The translations under genes and the position numbers were made by a program. From NCBI GenBank assembly GCA_000995415.1, contig LCEX01000006.1, positions 1-43,748 of the forward strand: a DNA stretch of 43,748 bases, read 5' to 3'. This DNA comes from Candidatus Gottesmanbacteria bacterium GW2011_GWC1_43_10 (GTDB lineage: Bacteria > Patescibacteriota > Microgenomatia > UBA10105). The notes below the pieces were generated by a model. It had not been told where the DNA came from. It was given only the letters and a program-made list of their open reading frames with translations, and did no database searches. Positions within the stretch are counted from its first letter, which is position 1; each line of letters begins with the position of its first letter. Below, piece by piece: positions 25,986-33,120 of the stretch.

Positions 25986-27113
25986 TTATAACTGGGCGAT
26001 CAAATTTCTCTTTACTTCCAAAATAAATATATCCAACCGTCTATGTTCTCTTTTATAAGCTGTTTGATTCCTTTTTCTTAATATAGACTTTACCCATAAA
26101 GCCGTTTTTTGTTTTTTCATTTCCTCATTCGTCTCTCGGGACAAATCATCCAAAGTTGAATCATCAATACCAAAAGCTCCCCTGGCTGCATGGAATTTGT
26201 ACTTGTGAAAATCTTCATCAGTTACTGCATTTCCTCCAAATCCTTCTCCAGATTGTTTACCTATGTACAATTTACATAGTAAATCTATCCTCTCCACTGC
26301 TTTAGTATACTCTGCTTTGAAATCAGCTATTCCATCAAGAAAGTGATAATATCTTTTGTGAAATTCTTCTGTGTTTGGCAGACTAACTTCTTTTTCAAAA
26401 TTAAGATACTTATCTATGAACTCAACGACCGAAACTACTCCTGTACTAATAGATGCTGGAAGTCTGGCTTCTGGTGATATTTTAACCTTAACGACTTCTG
26501 CTCTAATTTCATTAGCTAGTTCTTGAGCTTGTTCTGCTGAACAGTTTCGTGCAATTATTCCAAATTCATCTCCCTTGGTCATAACATAACCAGAAAAATC
26601 TACAGCATGATTTTTTGCATACTCTGCCATTTTTTCTGTATTGCCGCCGACAATTTGGGCTACCTTAGCTTTATATTTATCTCCGGTTTCGTGTCCTCCT
26701 TCCAAAGTATTCGCATAAGAAAGTAAACCTATATCAAGCCGAATGAAATGAATTCTGCTAAGCTTTTCTTTATCTACAGTTATGTTGCGGTCTGGTGTTA
26801 TAGAAATGCATGATTGTAAAGCTGCGAAAGAGTCTGATTTATATTTACGCAAGGAATGCAAACCTGTTAACTCGTCAATATTCAGTTCTTTCTCCATCTG
26901 AACGGCATCATATTCAGCCTCTATTAACGCGGGTGTTGATTGACGTTTAGCGTATCTAGTTCTCGCCCCAGACCCAAATGGTTCTTTTCTAAGTCGCTGA
27001 TTTTGATCCATCCGCGTATTGATTCGTCTTGCCACTCTCTCAGCTGCGTCTGGATATTTCACCAACTTATGTCTACCTATTCCCACATATATCTCGCTAC
27101 CGGCATCCATCAT
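25986..27113 (-). CDS. Degenerate GGDEF-domain protein
   Basis: About 375 residues from ATG 27113 (a TTG at 27128 is an alternative). The central part follows the GGDEF fold: DELTGLHSLRKY, FIRLDIGLLSYANTLEGGHETGD (from D-x-D-x-F-K...N-D...GH-x-x-GD) and TKGDEFGIIARN in place of GGDEF. The first Gly of the signature is Lys and the second metal-site Asp is altered, so diguanylate cyclase activity is doubtful. The flanking N- and C-terminal regions are charged and unassigned. It lies 2 nt upstream of dnaE; the reason for the pairing is unknown. Confidence 0.6.
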   Translation of the reverse strand: MMDAGSEIYVGIGRHKLVKYPDAAERVARRINTRMDQNQRLRKEPFGSGARTRYAKRQSTPALIEAEYDAVQMEKELNIDELTGLHSLRKYKSDSFAALQSCISITPDRNITVDKEKLSRIHFIRLDIGLLSYANTLEGGHETGDKYKAKVAQIVGGNTEKMAEYAKNHAVDFSGYVMTKGDEFGIIARNCSAEQAQELANEIRAEVVKVKISPEARLPASISTGVVSVVEFIDKYLNFEKEVSLPNTEEFHKRYYHFLDGIADFKAEYTKAVERIDLLCKLYIGKQSGEGFGGNAVTDEDFHKYKFHAARGAFGIDDSTLDDLSRETNEEMKKQKTALWVKSILRKRNQTAYKREHRRLDIFILEVKRNLIAQL

Positions 27114-27160
27114 ATTAAATATTTGCAAAAAAGGGTTCCAGAGGTGTCTACTTTTATTGT

Positions 27161-27179
27161 ATCTCTTTCTCGAAGAGAT
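27161..27179 (-). other. Hairpin between methyltransferase and GGDEF genes
   Basis: ATCTCTT/AAGAGAT with a 5-nt loop. It lacks a U tract, so it is not a clear terminator. The rest of the 27129-27235 gap shows nothing else. Confidence 0.35.
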
Positions 27180-27235
27180 ATCTAATTGTGTGAAGATATC
27201 TATCTCTCAAGCTATGCTTACAAAATTAGCCTTAC

Positions 27236-27730
27236 TCACCTTTTTACAAATGCAACCACAGTAGGCGTAAATCTAGGATTAATTATTGAGGCTCCTGCAA
27301 AAGTTTCTCCCCAGTCACTACCTGGTGGAAATACTCCGGAGTAAGTTTCATAATGAACAAAACCTATATTAACAGCCATTTGCATAATATCCGGAGCTGA
27401 ATTTTGTGTCTCACACAACAAAACATATCCTTTCGAATTTCTTTTTAATATCCGATAAAACTCCTGAAGAAGTTTTATATATCTATCATCCGGCATCTCT
27501 GCTCTGATAAAGGTAGCAAATATTCTATCTACTGAATCTGAACCTAGAGGTATGTTGAGATCATCTCCAGAAACAACATTTAAAAGATTATGTTGCTTCG
27601 GACTCCTTAAAAATTGTCTTTCGAACGCAATGACTCTCGCTTCAGGATGTCCCTTTGCTAGAAGTTGAGCAGCTAAAGGAATTTCACCTGCCCCAAAATC
27701 TATATATGTTTCATCTTTATTATTATCCAT
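27236..27730 (-). CDS. Class I SAM-dependent methyltransferase-like protein
   Basis: 164 residues. Motif I is YIDFGAGEIPLAAQLLAKGHP, then VIAFERQF, VVSGDDLNIPLGSDSVDRIFATF and FYRILKRNSKGYVLL. This is the usual order of a small Rossmann methyltransferase. The start is 4 nt after the gatB stop, as the last gene of the gat transcript. Substrate unknown. Confidence 0.7.
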   Translation of the reverse strand: MDNNKDETYIDFGAGEIPLAAQLLAKGHPEARVIAFERQFLRSPKQHNLLNVVSGDDLNIPLGSDSVDRIFATFIRAEMPDDRYIKLLQEFYRILKRNSKGYVLLCETQNSAPDIMQMAVNIGFVHYETYSGVFPPGSDWGETFAGASIINPRFTPTVVAFVKR

Positions 27731-27734
27731 AAAC

Positions 27735-29267
27735 TTATTTTAACTGTTCTTGAAGTATTTTGCGAATAGAAACAGCATCTCCTCTTCCTTTGAGTTCGCG
27801 TTTGACTTGGCCAACGAAAAACATGATGATGCCGGTTTTACCCTTTTTATATTCTGCAACCGGTTGCGGATTGGCAGCGATAATTTGGTCAATCACACGG
27901 GTCAATTCCACTTCATCGACTTGTTTCACTTGTTTAGTTGCAGTAATTACCTTAATCAATTCTTCAGGAGATGCTTTTGTATAGTCTACTTTTTTATTGA
28001 TGATCCAATTGGCAAGCGACTGAATTGATAATTTTGAATTGATAATTGATAATTGGGAAGCACATTTCTCAAAAAAATTTGCCAGCTCTACTTCATCAGT
28101 CAATCTGGCTGCATCTTCAGGCTTAAGTTGGTAATTTTTGATAAATCGAGCCAATTTAACATCTGGTAACTCTGGGATTTTAGTTCTGAGTTCTGAAATT
28201 TGATCTTTCGTAACTCGCATCGGCGGAATATCCGGCTCGGGAAAATACCGATAGTCATGCGCTGCTTCTTTCCTCCGCTGGGGGAGTGTCACACCTTTTT
28301 TCTCTTCCCACCCCCTTGTTTCCTGAACAGGTGTCTCCCCTGCTTCGAGTATTTCAATCTGCCGGCCAACTTCATAATCAATGGCCTTTTTCACAAAATT
28401 GAATGAGTTGATATTCTTCACTTCGACTTTGTAGGATGGCAATTCGCTTTCATCGTCATTGCGAGGAGTCGAAGACGACGAAGCAATCTTAGATCCTGAA
28501 ACAAGTTCAGGATGACGAGGTGAAAAGGATTGCTTCGCGTTTATCCGCAATGACATTATCTTTACGGATATATTCGGCTCCAACCGCATACTTCCCTTTT
28601 CCATATCTGCGTCAGAAATATCCAAGTAGCGAATGATTTGGTGTAATTTCTTGAGGAAGGCTTTTGCCTCTTCTGATGAATTAATGTCAGGTTCAGTGAC
28701 TATTTCCACAAGCGGCACGCCACTGCGGTTGAAGTCAATTAACGAAACTTTCTTTCCATTGACTGTGGAATGAATGAGCTTTCCCGTATCTTCTTCTAGA
28801 TGAACCCGATGAATCCGGATTGTCTTGCCGTCATTGCGAGAAGTCCCGATTAAATTAAATCGGGACGACGAAGCAATCTTAGATCCTGAAACAAGTTCAG
28901 GATGACGAGGTGAAAAAGATTGCTTCGCTTCGCTCGCAATGACGATTTTTCCTCCCCGTGCGATGGGTTGATCGTATTGGGAAATCTGGTAGCCTTTTGG
29001 TAAGTCCGGATAAAAATAATTTTTGCGGTCAAATTTGGAAAAGAGCGAAATTTCGCTTCCCAAAGCCAGTCCCAACATGATCGTCCACTCAACCGCTTTT
29101 TTATTAGGAACCGGAAGCGCTCCGGGTAATCCCAAACACACCGGACAGGTGTAGATATTTGGTTTTGGCGCATGGAACGGATCGTTTTTGCAGCCGCAAA
29201 ACATCTTACTCTTGGTTTTGAGCTCAACATGTATCTCCATCCCAACGATAGTTTTGTAAGTTACCAT
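27735..29267 (-). CDS. gatB: Asp/Glu-tRNA amidotransferase subunit B
   Basis: Converts Glu-tRNA(Gln) and/or Asp-tRNA(Asn) with GatA/GatC. Start ATG 29267 (TYKTIVGMEIHVEL). It contains CGCKNDPFHAPKPNIYTCPVCLGLPG (zinc site), HLEEDTGKL, DFNRSGVPLVEIVTEPD and the C-terminal YqeY-like tail. Three stretches are repeat-derived: residues about 108-146 and 238-271 (both contain KQSFSPRHPELVSGSKIASS) and about 402-415 (SQLSIINSKLSIQS). These break an otherwise normal GatB without shifting its frame. Confidence 0.93.
   Translation of the reverse strand: MVTYKTIVGMEIHVELKTKSKMFCGCKNDPFHAPKPNIYTCPVCLGLPGALPVPNKKAVEWTIMLGLALGSEISLFSKFDRKNYFYPDLPKGYQISQYDQPIARGGKIVIASEAKQSFSPRHPELVSGSKIASSSRFNLIGTSRNDGKTIRIHRVHLEEDTGKLIHSTVNGKKVSLIDFNRSGVPLVEIVTEPDINSSEEAKAFLKKLHQIIRYLDISDADMEKGSMRLEPNISVKIMSLRINAKQSFSPRHPELVSGSKIASSSSTPRNDDESELPSYKVEVKNINSFNFVKKAIDYEVGRQIEILEAGETPVQETRGWEEKKGVTLPQRRKEAAHDYRYFPEPDIPPMRVTKDQISELRTKIPELPDVKLARFIKNYQLKPEDAARLTDEVELANFFEKCASQLSIINSKLSIQSLANWIINKKVDYTKASPEELIKVITATKQVKQVDEVELTRVIDQIIAANPQPVAEYKKGKTGIIMFFVGQVKRELKGRGDAVSIRKILQEQLK
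28022..28062. repeat. AATTATCAATT-type repeat translated in gatB
   Basis: Three copies of an ATTGATAATT-type motif in tandem, in frame as SQLSIINSKLSIQS. The same motif forms the stem before atpE. Confidence 0.65.
28454..28554. repeat. In-frame palindromic element, gatB copy 1
   Basis: Ends CGTCATTGCGAG and GCAATGAC; inner arms GAAGCAATCTT...GATTGCTTCG surround AGATCCTGAAACAAGTTCAGGAT. 101 bp, near-identical in its core to the copy at 28829-28944. Confidence 0.85.
28829..28944. repeat. In-frame palindromic element, gatB copy 2
   Basis: Full ends CGTCATTGCGAG / CTCGCAATGACG, the same inner arms and the same CCTGAAACAAGTTCAGG core, plus an extra hairpin (CCCGATT...AATCGGG). 116 bp. Confidence 0.85.
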
Positions 29268-29280
29268 AAAACATTCATAA

Positions 29281-29350
29281 CCCCTCCTCACCTCCCCTTA
29301 TCTTAAGGGGAGGAATTCCCTCTCTTAAATTAAGAGAGGGTTAGGGTGAG
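29281..29350. repeat. Double palindromic repeat between gatA and gatB
   Basis: ACCTCCCCTTA...TAAGGGGAGG followed by CCCTCTCTTAA...TTAAGAGAGGG, flanked by CCCCTCCTCACC and GGGTGAG. Family of 9055-9101 and 10731-10780. A GTG inside it opens a longer gatB frame that I do not use. Confidence 0.8.
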
Positions 29351-29428
29351 TTATGGACTTTCTAAAATTCCCGGTTTCCTTTTATGCCAATCAGTTTCTT
29401 GCTGATATGCGTATCCAATATTTAAGAG
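29351..29428 (-). pseudogene. Out-of-frame C-terminal remnant of gatA
   Basis: In a frame different from the gatA ORF this stretch reads PLLNIGYAYQQETDWHKRKP and ends at TAA 29351. This is the typical C-terminal helix of GatA. It shows that the end of the gene survives after an internal deletion with frameshift near 29428. Confidence 0.7.
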
Positions 29429-30662
29429 TGGTATACACATCAGCCAGCAAGTTTGCCAGCGGATCACTCATCAGTTCTCCAATTTTGGTGGGTGGAGTTG
29501 GATTGACAGGCATAAGGAGCACATCACAACTAGACAAGGCTTTTTCATATTCTTTGATAAATAGCGTTCGTGCTTGCTGAGCTTTTTTGTAATAAGCATC
29601 ATAGTAACCGGCAGATAGAGCATAAGTGCCGATCATAATCCGTCGCATAGTTTCGGGTGTGAATTGATTTCTTCCTTGTCCGTATCGTATCCCATCATAT
29701 CGAGCCAGGTTTGAACTCGTTTCACTCGGACCGATCAAATAGTAAACTGGTAATCCATAATCAAACATGGGCATAGATAACTCAATTAACTTTGCACCCA
29801 TTGATTCAAATTTTTTTGCTGCTATATCGATGCTTTTTTTTATTTCTGAGTCCAATCCTTGTCCAAAAAATTCTTTCGGAATACCCACTTTGATTCCTTC
29901 GATATTGCCTGTCAATTTTTGGGTATATTTTGGTACTTTGTGAGGTGAACTGGTCGCATCATAAGGATCTTGGCCGGCGACGAGTTCTAGTAGCAATGCA
30001 CAATCTTCGGCAGTTCTTGCCATGGGCCCAACAGTATCAAAAGATGAGGCGTAAGCTATGGTGCCATAACGTGACACTCTGCCATATGTGACTTTAAGGC
30101 CGGTGATATTACACCACGCAGCGGGATTTCTAATTGAACCTCCTGTATCTTCGCCTATCGCAAATGCGGACATCCGCGCCGCAATCGCAATGGCTGGACC
30201 TCCACTTGATCCACCTGCTACGCGAGTCGTATCCCAGGGATTTTTGGCTGGACCAAAATCTGTGTTTTCCGTACTTCCTCCATGACCCCACGCATCCATA
30301 TTCATTTTGCCGATAAGAATGGCGCCTGCATCCAGTAATTTTTGATAGACGGTAGCATTATACTGAGGAATATAGTTTTTTAAGACATTTGAGGCTGAAG
30401 TGGTACGAATCCTCTGGGTTATGTAGGCATCTTTGAGTACAAATGGTATTCCGTGTAGTGGAGAAGTATTTTCTGTGCGTTCATTATCTTTTTTTTGAGC
30501 GTAAGTAAGTGCAGTAGTATTGTCTATCACAGTTATAAAAGCATTTAATTCTTTTCCGTGTTTTTCAATAGCGTCATAACATTCAGTTACGATATCGACG
30601 CTAGAAAATTCTTTTTTGCGTAAACCTGCTGCTAGTTCTGATATTGTTTTATCCAATAACAT
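29391..30662 (-). CDS. gatA: Asp/Glu-tRNA amidotransferase subunit A, internally deleted and frameshifted
   Basis: Amidase subunit that hydrolyses Gln. Start ATG 30662 (MLLDKTISELAAGL), 4 nt after gatC. The catalytic Lys (GIPFVLKDAY) and the Ser-cis-Ser region (VAGGSSGGPAIAIAARM, EDTGGSIRNPAAW) are present. The frame ends at about 423 residues with ADVYTTLKYWIRISARN. In full-length GatA, DVYT is followed by about 50 residues (LAGLP-x-x-S-V-P, LPVGLQ) before the IGYAYQQ helix, and here that part is gone. Either the gene is damaged, or the assembly lost about 150-165 nt. Confidence 0.85.
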   Translation of the reverse strand: MLLDKTISELAAGLRKKEFSSVDIVTECYDAIEKHGKELNAFITVIDNTTALTYAQKKDNERTENTSPLHGIPFVLKDAYITQRIRTTSASNVLKNYIPQYNATVYQKLLDAGAILIGKMNMDAWGHGGSTENTDFGPAKNPWDTTRVAGGSSGGPAIAIAARMSAFAIGEDTGGSIRNPAAWCNITGLKVTYGRVSRYGTIAYASSFDTVGPMARTAEDCALLLELVAGQDPYDATSSPHKVPKYTQKLTGNIEGIKVGIPKEFFGQGLDSEIKKSIDIAAKKFESMGAKLIELSMPMFDYGLPVYYLIGPSETSSNLARYDGIRYGQGRNQFTPETMRRIMIGTYALSAGYYDAYYKKAQQARTLFIKEYEKALSSCDVLLMPVNPTPPTKIGELMSDPLANLLADVYTTLKYWIRISARN

Positions 30663-30666
30663 ATGT

Positions 30667-30972
30667 TTATTCTTCGAGTACTGCGTCCACCACAAAATAA
30701 CCACTGTGTGTGTTTTTAGCGTTCGAAAGCGCGGATTCTTGTGACAACATCCGTTTCTCATCGACAACATCTTCTCTAAATACATTTTCAAGACCAGTGA
30801 CTTGCGAAGTTTCCACTACTCCCTTCGTATCCAAAGCCTGAATTTTTGACATGTAACCAATTACGGAAGACAGTTGTTCAGCAATTTTTTGCAGTTGCTC
30901 ATCCGAAAGGACAAGGTTTGCCAGTTGGGCGATGTGTTTGACGTCATCAATAGTAAATTTTTTGGCTGCCAT
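30667..30972 (-). CDS. gatC: Asp/Glu-tRNA amidotransferase subunit C
   Basis: 101 residues. FTIDDVKHIAQLANLVLSDEQLQKIAEQLSSVIGYMSKIQALDT and FREDVVDE are typical of GatC, which stabilises GatA and GatB. No Shine-Dalgarno is seen. TATAAT lies 7 nt before the ATG, but the leader upstream suggests control from a distal promoter. Confidence 0.93.
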   Translation of the reverse strand: MAAKKFTIDDVKHIAQLANLVLSDEQLQKIAEQLSSVIGYMSKIQALDTKGVVETSQVTGLENVFREDVVDEKRMLSQESALSNAKNTHSGYFVVDAVLEE

Positions 30973-30985
30973 AAGCTTATTATAC

Positions 30986-31010
30986 TAAAAACCAGCCGAT
31001 TGTGGCTGGT
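30986..31010 (-). terminator. gatC attenuator terminator (stem 3:4)
   Basis: ACCAGCC (31004-31010) pairs with GGCTGGT (30991-30997), followed by UUUUAGU on the minus strand, 14 nt before gatC. ACCAGCC is also fully complementary to GGCTGGT at 31043-31049, giving a competing antiterminator. Confidence 0.65.
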
Positions 31011-31039
31011 GTGTTTTGCGCATTGATTTTAGCTTCCTT

Positions 31040-31108
31040 TCAACCAGCCTGCCCTTCCGCAAAAGCGGAATTTTGTTGCTGGTTTGGTTGCCAAAAAGCA
31101 ATATACAT
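31040..31108 (-). CDS. Putative Gln/Asn-rich leader peptide of gatCAB, 22 aa
   Basis: From ATG 31108: MYIAFWQPNQQQNSAF then AEGQAG and TGA. Five Gln codons (four at positions 7 and 10-12) and two Asn codons lie over and just before stem segment 1 (31078-31084). The likely transcription start is only 4-6 nt upstream, so translation would be leaderless. A ribosome stalled for lack of Gln-tRNA would free segment 2 to pair with 3. Function inferred. Confidence 0.5.
   Translation of the reverse strand: MYIAFWQPNQQQNSAFAEGQAG
31041..31084 (-). promoter_or_regulatory. Stem 1:2 of the gatC leader
   Basis: AACCAGC (31078-31084) pairs with GCTGGTT (31042-31048), enclosing a hairpin TTCCGC-TTTT-GCGGAA (31055-31070). 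Segment 2 can instead pair with segment 3 (31004-31010, 7 bp perfect). The set 1:2, 2:3, 3:4 is that of amino-acid attenuators. Confidence 0.6.
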
Positions 31109-31119
31109 AACTACTTACT

Positions 31120-31128
31120 ATTATAGCA
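31120..31128 (-). promoter_or_regulatory. Extended -10 promoter of the gat leader
   Basis: TGCTATAAT on the minus strand, an extended -10 element. No good -35 is seen. Confidence 0.5.
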
Positions 31129-31152
31129 TGTTTTCTGAGACTAAATGCCGTT

Positions 31153-31255
31153 GAGGTGTTTTTTGAAAAATTTCTTACTGAGTGAGCAGCTGATGTAAAT
31201 TGCATTTTTTTGCAATTTTCAGTGCGAACGAAGTTAGAAATTTCAAAAAACCCTC
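31153..31255. repeat. Long imperfect inverted repeat between glnA and gatC
   Basis: Arms GAGGTGTTTTTTGAAAAATT and its near complement (AATTTC...AAAAAACCCTC side) with an inner AATTGC/GCAATT hairpin. No reading frame of note. Confidence 0.65.
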
Positions 31256-31270
31256 ATGGGCTGTCTTTCT

Positions 31271-31308
31271 TTATCTTCCTTTCTTGGACAAGCAAGAAAG
31301 GAAGATAA
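31271..31308. repeat. Perfect 16-bp inverted repeat
   Basis: TTATCTTCCTTTCTTG, 6-nt spacer, then its exact complement. Further on, 31350-31369 holds the palindrome CCTGCCTGCCGGCAGGCAGG (also inside polX), and 31380-31399 TTCTTGA/TCAAGAA. The 440-nt glnA-gatC gap is thus mostly repeats plus the gat leader. Confidence 0.75.
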
Positions 31309-31412
31309 CTAATTTAGAAAAATCGCAAAACCTTCACGGGGCGTCTTTCCCTGCCTGCCGGCAGGCAGGTTTGGTTACATTCTTGAGACGCGTCAAGAAA
31401 GTAACATATAAT

Positions 31413-32846
31413 TTATACTCCCGAATACAAATAAAACTCGTACGGTGTGGGTCGAAGCGCGACCTCCTTAATTTCTGCTTCTTTCAAGTCCACCCACATA
31501 TCCAAAATGTCTTCGGTAAATACACTATCTCCAAGCAGATATACGTGGTCTTTTTTTAATGCATTTAAGCTGTCGGTCAAACTTCCGGGAACACTTTTGA
31601 TTTTTTTAGCTTCATCGCCAGTTAGTTCCCAAATATTTTTATCTAAGGGGCCATAACCCAATTTCACCGGGTCAAGTTTACGTTTAACTCCATCCAACCC
31701 GGCCATAAGAATAGCTGAAAAAGCAAAATACGGATTGGCTGTAGGATCTGGCGCGCGAAATTCAATGCGTTTGGTTTTGGCAAATTCGCGCCCGGAATAA
31801 TACATCGGGACGCGAATAATCGCGCTACGGTTTCTTTTGGAAAAAGCGATGTTAACCGGAGCCTCAAAGTGCGGAACCAATCTCCGGTACGAATTGGTGG
31901 TTGGCGCACAAAATGCCAGCAAGCTTTCAACATGAGTCAAAATCCCACCAATATAATAAAGCGCTAACTGTGATAATTCCGCATAGCTTTTTTCACCGTA
32001 AAATAAGTTTTTGTTGCCACGCCATAGACTATTGTGCACATGCATCCCGCTCCCATTGTCACCAAACAAAGGTTTGGGCATGAATGTAGCGGTCAGTCCA
32101 TATTTGCGGGCAGTATTTCGTACAATATATTTGTACATCAGAAGTTTATCAGCCATATTACGGAGTGAATCAAAGCGCATATCGATCTCACATTGTCCGG
32201 CTGTCGCTACTTCATGGTGGTGCATCTCTACTCTGGCTCCCCATTTCGTGAGATGCCCGACTATTTCACTACGCATATCCTGGAGCGTATCAAAAGGTGG
32301 AACGGGAAAATATCCGCCTTTGGTAGGGATTTTGTAACCCAAATTGGGAGTACCGTTGTTTTCGCCAATTTTCCAAGCCGCTTCCGGACTATCAATCTGA
32401 TAACTCATGTGTTGGGGATCAGTGGTATAAGACAAATGCGAAAAGACAAAAAATTCTGCTTCCGGGCCCCAGAAACTCACTTCAGCGATCCCACTTCGCC
32501 TGACATGCCGTTCAGCTTTTTCGGCCACGAATCGTGGATCGCGGGTATAACGGTCATTCTTTTCCGGATCAAATACATCGGCAATAAATACCAGAGTAGG
32601 AACTGTGTAAAATGGATCTATGTGAGCCGTTTCGCTATCGACGCGCAAAATCAGATCTGAATCATAAATCTGTTGGAAACCTTTGATACTTGAGCCGTCA
32701 AAACCCACGCCGTCTTCCAACACTCCACCAAGTTCTCCGATCGGAACCGACGCATGTTGCCATACTCCCAATGGATCGACGAAACGGAGATCAATGATTT
32801 GTGGTTTAGCTTCTTTAAGTAGTTTAGTGATTTTTGAAGATACCAT
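31413..32846 (-). CDS. glnA: Glutamine synthetase, type I
   Basis: Makes Gln from Glu, ammonia and ATP. 477 residues from ATG 32846, 5 nt after AAAGGAG. Motifs: VGFDGSSIKGFQ, WGPEAEFFVF, MHHHEVATAGQCEID, PLFGDNGSGMHVH, RNRSAIIRVPM and EFRAPDPTANPY. The region of the adenylylation Tyr in enterobacterial enzymes (KNLYDLP) reads KNIWELT near residue 402, so adenylylation control is not possible at that site. Control is likely by antitermination in the leader. The product feeds CarA, PurF and GatA in this window. Confidence 0.96.
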   Translation of the reverse strand: MVSSKITKLLKEAKPQIIDLRFVDPLGVWQHASVPIGELGGVLEDGVGFDGSSIKGFQQIYDSDLILRVDSETAHIDPFYTVPTLVFIADVFDPEKNDRYTRDPRFVAEKAERHVRRSGIAEVSFWGPEAEFFVFSHLSYTTDPQHMSYQIDSPEAAWKIGENNGTPNLGYKIPTKGGYFPVPPFDTLQDMRSEIVGHLTKWGARVEMHHHEVATAGQCEIDMRFDSLRNMADKLLMYKYIVRNTARKYGLTATFMPKPLFGDNGSGMHVHNSLWRGNKNLFYGEKSYAELSQLALYYIGGILTHVESLLAFCAPTTNSYRRLVPHFEAPVNIAFSKRNRSAIIRVPMYYSGREFAKTKRIEFRAPDPTANPYFAFSAILMAGLDGVKRKLDPVKLGYGPLDKNIWELTGDEAKKIKSVPGSLTDSLNALKKDHVYLLGDSVFTEDILDMWVDLKEAEIKEVALRPTPYEFYLYSGV

Positions 32847-33001
32847 AGTCGCTCCTTTCATAAAAAATGTGCTGTATTTTATACACTAATTCGAATAAAA
32901 ACCTTTTGTATACTGGCTCGTCTTCATCGATTTGGGCTAATTTATTTGGAAAATGTGATCCGATTTCAAAAAAGAGGGGCTTCAGGAACATAATTTTCCA
33001 C

Positions 33002-33047
33002 AAAAAAAGCCTTCCTCATCGCAAGCACGCTCGCGAATCGAGAAGAC
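33002..33047 (-). terminator. Intrinsic terminator in the glnA leader
   Basis: GUCUUC (33042-33047) pairs with GAAGGC (33009-33014) around an inner stem UCGCGAGC/GCUUGCGA, followed by seven Us (33002-33008). It lies about 155 nt before glnA and shares its 5' arm with hairpin P2 of the ANTAR-type site. Confidence 0.8.
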
Positions 33048-33080
33048 TTCATTGTCCTGCCTTTCACTTCTTTGTGAAAG
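33043..33080 (-). promoter_or_regulatory. ANTAR-type double-hairpin antiterminator in the glnA leader
   Basis: P1: CTTTCAC/GTGAAAG (33061-33080) with hexaloop AAAGAA. Linker GC. P2: AGGAC/GUCUU (33043-33058) with hexaloop AAUGAA. Both loops have A at position 1 and G at position 4, the hallmark of ANTAR-protein RNA targets, and P2 excludes the terminator stem. The GAF-ANTAR gene is directly upstream. Confidence 0.8.
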
Positions 33081-33090
33081 CTTACTTAAT

Positions 33091-33120
33091 CTTATAATCC
33101 AATTTCGATCATCTTGTCAA
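33091..33120 (-). promoter_or_regulatory. glnA promoter
   Basis: TTGACA (33115-33120), 18 nt, TATAAG (33091-33096) on the minus strand. The -35 overlaps the GAF-ANTAR stop codon. Transcription would begin just before hairpin P1. Confidence 0.75.

Noticed and set aside
27161-27179. Terminator after the gat-operon methyltransferase
   Set aside because: The hairpin has no U tract on either strand, so it is listed only as a hairpin.
29268-29291. Upstream GTG start for gatB
   Set aside because: The extra codons come from the palindromic repeat; ATG 29267 begins the conserved TYKTIVGMEIHVEL.
30663-30791. Longer N-terminus for gatA overlapping gatC
   Set aside because: The added 43 residues are antisense-frame translation of gatC; MLLDKTISELAAGL at 30662 fits GatA and the 4-nt spacing.
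31153-31399. Possible CRISPR array
   Set aside because: Repeats here are different palindromes, not one direct repeat with equal spacers, and no cas gene is present.
32966-33052. A 28-codon leader frame in the glnA leader (MKSSRFASVLAM...)
   Set aside because: Its ATG lies in the P2 hexaloop and the frame passes through the terminator. The ANTAR double hairpin explains the region better and there is no clear Shine-Dalgarno.
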